A stretch of DNA of 64,000 nucleotides, from contig JAAALK010000287.1 in NCBI GenBank assembly GCA_019279435.1, forward strand, positions 63,181,144 through 63,245,143, given 5' to 3'. Origin of the DNA: Zizania palustris (taxonomy: Eukaryota; Streptophyta; Magnoliopsida; Poales; Poaceae). The notes below the pieces were generated by a model. The model had not been told where the DNA came from. It saw only the letters and a list, made by a program, of their open reading frames with translations, and ran no database searches. This document shows, piece after piece, positions 22,867 to 38,227 of this stretch; positions within the stretch are counted from its first letter, which is position 1, and each line of letters begins with the position of its first letter. Both the position numbers and the translations under genes were made by a program.

Positions 22867-23452
22867 GGCCTGCAATGTACGCGCCGAAGCAGCGATCGAT
22901 AGGGGAGGGGGCAAGATAGCTAATAGAGATCAGGAGGTGGACGACGGCCGGAGCCCGGATGGATGGATGCGAATCGATCAGGCCGCCTCCCTTAAACTTG
23001 TGGTGCTCACCTCTATATTTGTAATACTCCTACCAATCTATCTATATATGCACGCTTGGCCGCATGTGAGCCAGCCGCACAGTAGCAGCAGCTAGCCTGG
23101 GAAGCCGAGTATGGTTGGGCGATGTTGCTGGGCCATCTCTTCTCCATGAGACCATGAATGCTTTACCTGCCCTTTTTTCCACCTTTTACGGCATTTGACT
23201 TGTGTGGCTGAAGTTACGGCACCAACAGTCTAGCTAGCACAGCACTGCACAGCGACCAGTACACCCAAACCAAACTGGACACAATGACACAAACACCCCT
23301 AGGCCTCAAAGAAGGGGAGTGACCACTGACCTGTGAGTGACCCGCAATTCTGCAAAGGAAAGGTGGCAGTGGCAGCCAATGTTGTTCCCCACTCCATTAA
23401 TCCATTTCTTTTCTTCAAACTAGCTTCTTCACCAGGGCTGTTGCAAACAGGG
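22867..23452. promoter_or_regulatory. Shared upstream region of the divergent GC1-like and GPI-protein genes
   Basis: The two start codons are 586 bp apart, head to head, so the promoters and 5' leaders must share this space. A TATATATG stretch near 23043-23050 lies on the plus side, and CAAATATAGAGG reads on the minus strand nearby. Neither is at a clearly diagnostic distance, so I do not assign them as TATA boxes. No repeats are seen. Confidence 0.45.
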
Positions 23453-24250
23453 ATGCGCGAGATCCGGAGCAGCTTCAGCATGGAGCAGGTCATTGCCATG
23501 TCCGGCCTCTGGATGCTGTTGCTGGGAGCTGTTTCCCCTGCAAAGATCCATGGTAAACCTTCGATCGGCTTCTCGTTGGTAGCTCGCCCTGCCTGTGTGC
23601 CTTATTAATGTACTTGTACGTTGGTCGTGGTGGCCGCTGCAGGGAACCCGGCGAACGGCCTCGTGGCGCTGGTGAACGCCAATCGGACGGCGAGCAAGCT
23701 GCCTCGGCTGCGCACCAGCGCCGGGCTGGGGTGCATGGCGCTGCAGTACATCTCCGAGTGCATTGGCCGCGAGGCGTGCGGCGGCGACAACACGCTGGCT
23801 TCGTGCGACACACCCGAAGACCACATCACCGAAGTGTACGCCGCCAACTGCGGCGTGGAGCTCCCAACGGTGGGCGTCATCACGGGCCGCCTCATCGGCT
23901 GCCACCGCCAGCGCTCCGACGCGGAGGCCGCGCTGCAGGCCGTGCTCTCCGGCAACAGCACCGCCCCCAGGGCGTCGGCGCTGGCGGTGATCCGCGGCAA
24001 GGAGCACACCCAGGTGGGCGCCGGGTTCGACCGAGCGCACCGGCATGGCCCCTTCTTCTGGTCCCTCCTCTTCAGCAGCGGCAGCGCCAACTCCACTTTC
24101 CTGCTCGAGGCCGCTGGCAAGGGCATCCAGCAGACGCACGGCTGCTTCAGCGCTCCCGAACGCCTTTCGTGCAGCACCGCCGCCGCCGCGGCAAACCGAA
24201 CCTGGCTCGCCGCCGCCGCGGCTGCTCTTTTGATTTTCTTCCTCTCCTAG
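23453..24250 (+). CDS. GPI-anchored protein of the At5g19250/At3g06035 family
   Basis: Two exons (23453-23552 and 23643-24250) with a 90-bp GT-AG intron give 235 residues. A signal peptide is visible (SGLWMLLLGAVSPAKIHG). Next come the family landmarks LVALVNANRTASKLPRL, GLGCMALQYISEC and a run of conserved Cys (eight in the mature part). The C-terminus has a small-residue site (SCSTAAAAANR) followed by a hydrophobic tail (AAAAALLIFFLS), as expected for a GPI anchor. The Arabidopsis relatives are plasma-membrane GPI proteins of unknown function, so I assign none. Asn-x-Thr/Ser sites (NRT, NST) suggest glycosylation. The first in-frame ATG is used; the next Met (residue 10) is an alternative. 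The exon is GC-rich, typical of grass genes. Confidence 0.9.
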
Positions 24251-24800
24251 TAGTACTACTGGTTGGCCATTTCTCCATCGTAGCGAGTAATTAGTAGCTA
24301 GCTCGCCTTGTTTATTTATTTCATTATTTGTTTTGCTTCTCAATCGTTGCCGATTTCGACGGCCAGAAGATTATAATTTGCTGCTATTTTCTCAACATTA
24401 CGACACCGCGCCAAATCCATGGATAAAATCCAGCCTTTAAAGAGAATAAAGATGCTGCCCCTGATAAGCAAGACTACACATACATCTCAAAGAATTGACC
24501 AAACATACTCTCTTGTCATCTGCATCTGCAGCATCGACCAATCACACCATTAATCAGACCAGCAAGCGACCTTGCAAGTTAACCATTCAATTTCCATCCG
24601 TATAACCACGGTAAATTCCCCCCACAACACTAGAAGACACCAAGTGCGTCTGGACCTCAAGAAATCAGCGCCGCGAAGCAGGGCTATATATCTTCTGCCT
24701 ATCGATAATTATACAACAAGCTGCCAACGATTATCCGTTGAACCGAGAGTCTACAGATGAAGCGATAGCTTATGGAACAACTGCTCCGTCTACCATTTAA
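24251..24800. other. Convergent 3' flanks of GPI-protein and ROP genes
   Basis: The two genes end tail to tail 550 bp apart. No coding frame or repeat is recognisable. The stretch should contain both 3' untranslated regions and polyadenylation sites; short AATAAA-like words occur (AGAATAAAG near 24445) but cannot be assigned. Confidence 0.5.
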
Positions 24801-30367
<5,567 letters not shown>

Positions 30368-32232
30368 CTCTACTCAGCATTGCCTACGCATCCGGAACCC
30401 TAGATCCCTCTTCCTCCTCGCTCCAATGCGACCAAAGCTGAGCTTTGCTTGTGGAGAAGCGGAAGGGGAACTGGGGATTGGGGAAGGAGATGCAGATTAG
30501 CAGAAGACCCTACAGGGCAGGCTACAGGCTACAGGCTACCGCAAGGAAGTGATAGCCAGGTCCATGTAAAACATAAGTATTACATATCAATCCCTCTTTT
30601 CGGCGGTCCCAAATCGCGGTCGCTTAGAATAATACGCAGATAAAGTAAATAAGAAGAGAATAAAACGGTTTCACAAAGTATGTCAAAAATTATAGCAATA
30701 GTTAACTAAAATAAGTCAGTTTATATTTATACATCTATAGTACTTAGACCTTATCTGCTATGTTGTCTTTACTGTAATATTATATTTAATAAAAGTATAT
30801 ACTAATTAATTGACGAGGAAGAGTGAGCACATATAATATCATCCTCCCTATGCAAAAAATCCAGAAAACATATATGCATATATCTATTATTTTTGCTGCA
30901 TATTTACACATGCTCATGTATTTATGACCGTGACAAATATTTACTAATTCATGGACCTTACTAGCGTCCAAGATTATAGTTAGTGTGGCCATTATTCTAC
31001 CTATATAGATAACTGTTAATTTTTTTAAGAAAACCAAGCCTGATGTTATTTGAAGGTCATTTTATTACCGTTTTCGTCCTAACACGTTGAACTAGATTCT
31101 AATGAGATCCGGTGTCAAGTGCTCACATTCCATTCCACTTAATTATATAGACTCATTATTGTATAATATAATTGTATCTACAGAGAGAAGGCAAGAATTT
31201 TTATCAATATAACTTTACTTTAATTATATAGTAGAAATAGAAATATAGATGTATAGCATGTGTATGTGTGTACGGTGGATCGTTAATTTTTGTGATTAAA
31301 AGATCAGATTTTTTTTCTTTTTTCTTTTCCTTTTCTCAATTTTCTCTATCGAATTTTCTTTCCCACGTCTCTCTCCATTTCACATGCTAACGGCGGGCAT
31401 GCCTGAGGCACGGCCGCACGGCCACGGTGCGGCGACGGCTGGGACGGCACGCGGTGCGGCGCTCGACGCAGGCGGCCGTGTCATGTCCCACCATGACCAC
31501 CGCCTTATGCATGTAACCGGCTACAGCAGATTATAATTAAATTAAATTTATTTATTTTAATCCTAATTAATCAACCATTCATATTAATTTAAAGTATTAC
31601 CCAGCACAATTGCCAACGAGCTATTTCTTAATCATCATCTCTGGGTTGCCCACCCTGCCCTCTCTATTATAAGTGTGCAATAAACCAATTTTGCATTTAT
31701 GAGTGTGCAATAGAACCAATTTTGCATTATTAGTGCGCATGGGTTCATGCATGCATGTCTATGTATCAGATGAGTACTCCGGCACGGCTCTGTTTGCTTT
31801 TCGACGCCTAGCTTGCTTGCTGTCGAACGCTGCTTCAAGACTACATGACGTGCATTATAATGGGAGTAGCTAAGCTGAAAAATAGGGGGGAAATAATGTA
31901 GTAAAGTTTTTCCTTAGGAATATGCCAATGCAAGAAGGCTAAATCGAGGAGTAGGAGGGAAGGATATGAGATTATGCTCGAAGAAACCGACTAGTATGAT
32001 AGTTTCTTAATCCGAGCCACGTAGCTAAGATCTAACGATGTGGGAGTGCGGTTTTGCAGTGATGGACTCATTTTATAATGATCGGTGTAGTTGTGGGGTT
32101 TCGCGGTGGTTGAGATGGATTTTGCACTATTAGATCTCGGCTGGGCAGTTTATATCGAGCTACTGCCATCTACTTCGGTTCTCTGACATTGAGGAGCTAA
32201 TTCTGGGTAAAGTTCCATCCATTGAGCGTTCA

Positions 32233-32336
32233 CTTTCAAAAAAAATATTCTTAGCTATTACTCGTATCATCATAAATACACTCTCTTTCAAAAAAAAATT
32301 CTTAGCTATTACTCATATCATCATGAATACACTCTT
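32233..32336. repeat. Tandem 52-bp duplication
   Basis: Two adjacent copies begin CTTTCAAAAAAAA, continue TTCTTAGCTATTACTC and end AATACACTCT, with a few substitutions and small shifts in the A run. It is an intergenic local duplication. Confidence 0.85.
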
Positions 32337-32756
32337 TCAGTTCAATATATTACACCTCTTGCAGCCTAACATGTAATACAATTAAAAAATTCTACTCATA
32401 TTAGCCTTATTTTATATCTCATATTTTACTCTAACTTTGCCGTAGTATGGTCACTATTTAGAAGCATCCAGTTCATGTAATATTTGGACAACATTGTCCG
32501 TGCCTTCTTCTTTAATTTCTTCTCTTCCCGCATCTCCTATATTCTCACGGCTGCCAGATCTGGTCATTCCACTGTCATTGAGGCACAGCTCGACTGGTAG
32601 CAGCAGCCTTTGCCCCCTTAAATTTACTACGGGAAAAGGCCGCCTCCGATCCATTGCAATTTAGCGCAACAGCCACCGACAGGACGACTAGGCAATGCAC
32701 GTCGCACCCAAGTGTGTCAAATCTCTAGTTAACGTGTCGTGATCATAAGTATACTT

Positions 32757-33262
32757 AGAGTGTGTTTGGTTCTGCTATGAGTCGTGAAAAAACCGTTGTA
32801 AGTTATCTGTTGTGAAAAAGCTGTTGCGAGTTGTTTGCTGTGAAAAAGCTAAAAGTCGTTTGATTGAAACTACTATGAGCTGACTGTTTTTTATAACTTA
32901 CGTAATTTTCATCATTATAATATTATAAACATATATATAAATAGGAAACACTCAACATTGATGCAACTAAATAACTAAAAATATATTAGATAAATAAAAA
33001 ATGTATAGTTCATCTTATAAAGTAACCAACAACCACGTATTATCTCATGAAATTGTGCAATACCATACGAATCATAATAATGTTAAATTAATTAAAACAC
33101 CTTGAATTCATACTATTTAATCTGAACTAAAAGTCAGAAAAGGAGAGTCCAGTTTGCTTTCAAATTTGTACTAGTAAAAAACTGTTTTTTTGGTCTATTT
33201 GGTTCAGCTTCTGCTTTTTCACAGCAGAAGTAGATTTCAAAAACTGAACCAAATGCACCCGT
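32757..33262. mobile_element. MITE-like element upstream of the peroxidase 3' end
   Basis: The left end GAGTGTGTTTGGTTCTG mirrors the right end, which reverse-complements to CGGGTGCATTTGGTTCAG. The interior is AT-rich with repeated GTGAAAAAGCTGTTG words and no coding frame. The ends fit hAT-like or related grass MITEs. I could not see a clean duplication. Confidence 0.55.
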
Positions 33263-33611
33263 AGTCTAGTTTCCAACGGATTATATTTTGAGCAGATTAA
33301 TTAATCAACTTTGTCATCGATTAATTGGTATTGCCGGATGAAACTAATCCATAGATCGATTGATCCATCAGAAATCAGAGCGAAATGTAAATGTAATACG
33401 ACTCTAAATATCTAATCTTCTTTAGACAATGCATATTTCATTAATTCTTTCAACTTCGACCGTGCATGTACAAGGCTTTTTCACAAAGCTTCACACTTAG
33501 TTAGCTTGTGAGCAACCTGCTGCTCTGCTTTCTTGCGATTAATTCCTCCATCTGTTCATCGGCGCAGAGATTAGAGATCAAGCTAACACACAGCAAACGT
33601 ACTCTAGCTAG

Positions 33612-34889
33612 TTAATGGTTGTTGACGCGCCTGCAGTTGGCACGGACCTCGCCGGCGACGTTGTTGAGGGCGCTCATCCTGAGCATGGACTCAACGAAGT
33701 CCCGGAAGAAGGTGCCTTGTGACGCGGCATAGAGAGAGACGAAGGCGCGCGTCTTGGGGTGCGTTAGCAGCGCCTCGTCGGAGGAGAGGAGGCCCCGGCC
33801 GTCGAGAAGCATCCGGTAGTAAGCGTTGTCGAAGGTGGCGGACGTGGAGTCCAGGGCGGAGCCCGCCGCACTGGACGTGTTGTTGGGCGGGCACGCCCGG
33901 CGGAGGGCGACGGCGAAGGAGGGGCGCAGCGCCGGGTCGACGCTGGCGGGCTGGATGCGGTTCTGGAAGGAGGAGCAGTGTGCGAAGCCGAGCGTGTGCC
34001 CCCCGGAGAGCACCACCAGGTCCTTGGTCGACAACCCGCGCCCGTGGAACGCCTGCTTCAGCTGCTCGAAGCTCGCCGTCGGCCCCGGCAGCGCTGTCGT
34101 CTCGCTCGCCAGGGACACGCGCCCGTCCCGACGCCCCACGGGCACCGGCCACGACGGCCCACCGGACTGCAACCAAATTAACATTTATTACCAGTGCACT
34201 AGCTGTAATTAAAAACCGGGATGTGCAGCATGAAATTAATTAATTGTTCTAGCTTGCATTACTACTAATTAACATGCGCATGCAGAAATATAACAGTACA
34301 GGCGTTGGTTTAATTACCAGCGCGACGGCGTCCCTCGCGGCGAGCGCGAGGATATCAGCGCATGATACGACGCCGGGGCAGAGCGCCTCGACGGCGCGCT
34401 TGGCGTTGTCGACGACGTAAAAGGCGTGCAGCGACGCGTTGGGTGGGCCGTCCTTCTCCGCCCTGCTATTGCTCGTCGAGTCCAAGAGGACGGAGCCGTC
34501 GCAGCCCTGTAACGCATGCAGCAATGGCTTCATCAATTCCTCTCTCATCTAGCTATATACACAATACACCCCTACTAATTACTAATGTATATACTATATA
34601 TGCATGCGCCGCTACTAGTGTGTACCCTGACGAAGCAGTCGTGGAAATGCATGCGGAGCAGCGCGGCCGGCACGGTCTTGTCTGTGGCCATGGCCTGCTT
34701 CACCGCCGCCGCCACCGCCGCCTCTGCCTTGGGGCATCTCTGAACATAGTAGTCCAGGCTAAGCGCCTCGCCGTCGCTCAGCAGCATTAGCCAAACGGCG
34801 GCTACTACCACCACCAGACGAAGATACTGATGGGACGACGTCGCAGCAGCTGCCGATATCGTCGATGCCATTGCCTGCCTCAGCTGCAT
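33612..34889 (-). CDS. Class III secretory peroxidase
   Basis: Three exons (34626-34889, 34318-34506, 33612-34166) with in-phase GT-AG introns give 335 residues. A hydrophobic signal peptide (about 1-43, LVVVVAAVWLMLLSDGEA) precedes the mature start. The distal haem site is LLRMHFHDCFVRGCDGS with catalytic Arg79 and His83. The proximal haem ligand is His208 in VVLSGGHTLGFAHC. All eight structural Cys are present (QRC, HDC, RGC, LC, SC, HC, AC, NC). Such enzymes use H2O2 to oxidise phenolics in the wall or apoplast, in lignin and suberin cross-linking and defence. No vacuolar extension is obvious. The start is the first in-frame ATG; Met7 is an alternative. Substrate and tissue cannot be read from sequence. 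Confidence 0.96.
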
Positions 34890-34948
34890 CAATATGACTA
34901 TGTACGCACTACTCTTCTCACGCTAAGCTTACTGCTAGCTCCTAAAAC

Positions 34949-34957
34949 TATATATAT
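34949..34957 (-). promoter_or_regulatory. Putative TATA box of the peroxidase gene
   Basis: The minus strand reads TATATATAG about 60 bases before the ATG, leaving room for a short leader. The position and sequence fit a plant TATA box. No transcript evidence is available here. Confidence 0.5.
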
Positions 34958-36429
34958 CTGAACCCTGCCCATTGTGTAGTAGGTAGAGATCGATCGATTC
35001 GATGGAGAAGAGATGGATTCCGATTATACTGAGCTTGCACGCGCTAGCTTTACAAATTACAATGCTAGAGATGGATCGAGACAGACAGACGGACGGACGG
35101 ACAGTCGCAGATCTACATATACTGCCGGCATGTGAGCTCGCCGCCGCTTGCACAGAAAAGGGAGAAATGAAGAAAATTTACTGTGCTAGCATGGAAGAAA
35201 GATGCCATTCGCGCGCATGCATACAAATACGCATCGCATGCAGCCAAGGCACGTGCACTCTGTCGCTCTGCGTGCGTGCACATGCTGTCATGCACTTTGC
35301 TGGTCATGGCAGGCAAGCGGTTGGCACGTACGTACCACTGGAATCCGGACCAGCTAGTGGTGCGACCATTTCCATCTCATACCTCACCGGCCGGCCGGCC
35401 ACGCATCCTTGTCCGTCCACGCATTTCTTCTTCTCCTCCTTGTCGACAAAAGTACTCAACCATGCTTACGGCCCCAGGTGAATCCGACGTACGTGGTACG
35501 TTGAAAAGATCCCACAAAATTGACAAACCCATGCAGCTATTAAGATAGGACGAAAAGGGTGACATGCTTGATTAGAAATTATCCTGTTAATTCGACGAGA
35601 GAAACATGTATATGTCATTTGATCGGGCTAGTTTATAACTGTGGTGATTGATCGATCATATGATTGTACATAAAATAATACTTGTAGTTATATATTGTTA
35701 ATACAAATAGCTGTATACTAAATCTAACTCTACTTTCAAGCAAATTTTAATCTAACATGGCGCAATATTTTGCGGGCAAATCCACTAGTTCACCTTAACA
35801 GCAAACATAAAATTCTATTAAGTTACTCTTTGTTTAGGCTTATTAGCTACATAGCTTATAATCTAGAAAACTTAAAGCGTAACAAATAGGCTGCCTTTTT
35901 ATTTGGCTTTAAAAAAAACCTACTTCTATATTGTTCAGGGAAATAATTTTATTCTAATAGAGTCCAAATAATACTATCTCTAAAACCCTCAGAAGGCCGA
36001 AGCCATTTAAGGTTCGAAGCTCTCTAGTCATTCGAGGACCCCTTCGACCTGCATAAAGAAGAGAAAAACAAGGCTCTTAAGCGAATCAAGAGGCCTTGGA
36101 CCCTGAACCCGTCCAAGGGCTTCCATACTTCGGCATTGCAACTACTAAGAATGCTACTGTGGTTTTGAGGTCTTCGATCTGCGCTTCGCTACAAGTTTCA
36201 TCGCCCCAAAACTACTTTGGCATGAAGGCCAAATTAAAATCAGGGGTCGTCGCCCACTCGCCCGTGGTATCAGAACATGTATTTGGATGTAGGTTTACCA
36301 TTTTGCCCCTACAAAGTCCTGTGAACAGAGTCTGCTATGACGGTTATAAATAGAGGGTAAAATGGTATTTTTCTATTGTTTTTTTTCTACAAATACAGGG
36401 CACCTCTAATGTAAAAGGACAAAATAGAA
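34958..36429. other. Peroxidase upstream region and LTR fragment
   Basis: The first 600 bp contain simple repeats (GACAGACAGACGGACGGACG near 35081; CCGGCCGGCCGGCC near 35389) and no gene. About 35990-36420 resembles a piece of a copia LTR: GAAGGCCGAAGCC, TTCGACCTGCATAAAG and then GGTTATAAATAGAGGG with a TATA-like site. It lacks the rest of an element and has no visible ends. Confidence 0.45.
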
Positions 36430-36580
36430 AATGGTACACTTTCGTCGGCTAGGATAACTTTCGTCGGCTTTTCCTAAAGCCGATGGAAACTACGTAACTT
36501 CCGTCAACTCATTTAGGCCGACGAAAGTTAACGTAATTTTCGTCGGTTTTTACGATAGCCGAAAGAGGTTACGTAACTTC
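36430..36580. repeat. Array of TTTCGTCGGC-type motifs
   Basis: Short words ACTTTCGTCGGCT, AAAGCCGATGGAAACTACG, GGCCGACGAAAGTTA and ATTTTCGTCGGTT alternate in both orientations. They are linked by TTACGTAACTTC-like spacers. Dense direct and inverted copies like this are typical of the subterminal region of CACTA transposons. This may be the edge of a second CACTA element into which the one at 36581 inserted. Confidence 0.5.
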
Positions 36581-36850
36581 CACTACTACAAACACTCACT
36601 GTAGCGGTGGGCAAAAAAGTACTATAGCGGTGGGCAACCAGTCCGCCACTGCTCTAATACCACTGCTAACCCTAGTTAGCAGTGGCGGGCAGAGTGCCTG
36701 CCACCACTGTGTCAACAGCAGTGGCGGGCACGCTGACATCATCTGCCCACCACCACTATGTCAATAGCAGTGGCAGGCACGCTGGCATCATCTGCCCGCC
36801 ACTGCTCAGTGGCGGGCAGATGACGTCAGCATGTCCGCCACTACTATGTT
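36581..36850. repeat. CACTA left terminus with subterminal repeats
   Basis: After CACTACTACAAA come TGTAGCGGTGGGC, CTATAGCGGTGGGC and several AGTGGCGGGCA / TGCCCGCCACTG copies in both orientations. These arrays bind the element's own DNA-binding transposition protein in well-studied CACTA systems. The function here is inferred. Confidence 0.7.
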
Positions 36851-37107
36851 TTCCCCATTACACAGAAATATTATAAACCTTAATTCAAACAACACCACAA
36901 ACAAAAACACAGAAATATACAGCTTCACACAACCATCCACATCCATAGCAGCAACACAACCACAAAAATTATCAGCTCCCACAACCATCCACAACAGCAA
37001 CACAACATCAACACAACAACAACCCATCTCATCAATTTACAAATTTACAAAGTTTACATTTATCACACATCAAGTTTACAAAAATTACATCTATCAAAAC
37101 TTCAAAA

Positions 37108-38227
37108 TTAACAATTGTTCACAAATACATGCTTATTTTGTTTAATGTTTCTTCTCGGAAGGCCAACTCTTATCTTGTGCATCTTCTTTTTGCTTCTGAG
37201 CTTCAAAATTTTGGAAATTTGTTGTTCAAGCCTTTTAGGTCTTCCAGCCCAACGTCTTAGATTTAGATGCTTGGCCACTTCACCCTCAGGATCGAAGAAT
37301 ACTCCACACTCATGAATAATTTCATGCATCGTGAAGCGGCACATCCTTGATACGATTCCGTACATTTTTGCATCAGAGAGTTGGCTCTTCTCGGCAACAG
37401 TTGATAGATGTGACGTTTGCATACGTAACATATAAGTACATACGTTACATGTTATATTAGATTAACATACAATAAATCAACTTACTTCTTTAGTATCCTC
37501 AGATATTGTCCGCACATACTTTCCTAATTCATTGCTCATGAAATCACAAGTGTAATACCCGCAATGCACCGAACCAGGAAGTTGTTTGTGACACTTCAAA
37601 ATATACAAAGTTAAAACGATATATAGTTTGGCTTTATTATTTGAATTAAGAAATTTCAAAATATAATCTTACCGGATAGTTAGTTCTAATATGCATTTCT
37701 TTCGGCCTTTGTGGATCACGTGGGCCATGTAACTTTTCCACATAATATTTATATGCACTCTGAAGAACATTTATTATATCTTAATATTATTTTCTGGGTT
37801 TGTCGAGAGAGTCGAGCACCCAAACCCTAGAGTTCTTCGGGTATATCAGAAGTGCAATCCAATGATCACTATCGAAAGAAGTAATATGTGATTATGTTAG
37901 TTTCATAATCGATAAAACATGATTAAGTGGATATAGTAGGTATACTTACTTAAAGTTATATGCCACGCTTATCATTTCTCTGTCCCTCCATTGAAAATGC
38001 ACCGTGCAATATAAAACGCGGCATAATCCCTTTTATTCTTCTTAAGTGTGTCTTGGTCTTTATTGAAAATCTTCCTTTGAAACTTTTTCCGACCCACACT
38101 CCAGTACTTTGCATCGTTCTAGTTTAGTACTGGGTTCAGTGTACTTTGACTTATTAACGAGGGGTTCAAGTACTCATATTATTTAGACTTATCATTACAT
38201 GAATTCAAACTGCATATGTTATGAAAC
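37108..38227 (-). pseudogene. CACTA-encoded C48 (Ulp1-like) cysteine protease domain, 3' portion
   Basis: Several minus-strand frames read as one degraded gene. In order: YWSVGRKKFQRKIFNKDQDT (about 38100), SDHWIALLIYPKNSRVWVLD (about 37865), YYVEKLHGPRDPQRPKEMHI, then QLPGSVHCGYYTCDF (about 37580). After a possible intron comes CRFTMHEIIHECGVFFDPEG with a basic tail. The C48 catalytic set His (SDHW), Asp (WVLD), Gln (KQLPGS) and Cys (VHCGYY) is all visible. These proteases occur in many plant CACTA elements and resemble SUMO proteases. Frame shifts and unclear splicing make this copy a likely pseudogene. The upstream part lies past Copia-B. Confidence 0.75.

Larger units (their letters stand above)
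30368..33611. other. Intergenic region between ROP and peroxidase genes
   Basis: The right edge of the ROP gene (30368-30560) is moderately GC-rich and should hold its leader and promoter. The rest is AT-rich with a small GC-rich island at about 31385-31500. It also holds a 52-bp tandem duplication and a MITE, both listed separately. No reading frame looks real. Confidence 0.6.

Noticed and set aside
22864..22914. Longer N-terminus for the GC1-like protein starting at 22914
   Set aside because: The codon there is TTG, not ATG. The ATG at 22864-22866 gives 347 residues, the normal family length.
23429..24343. Long minus-strand frame of about 300 codons
   Set aside because: It is an antisense shadow of the GC-rich second exon of the GPI-protein gene, which has a coherent protein, signal peptide and intron on the plus strand.
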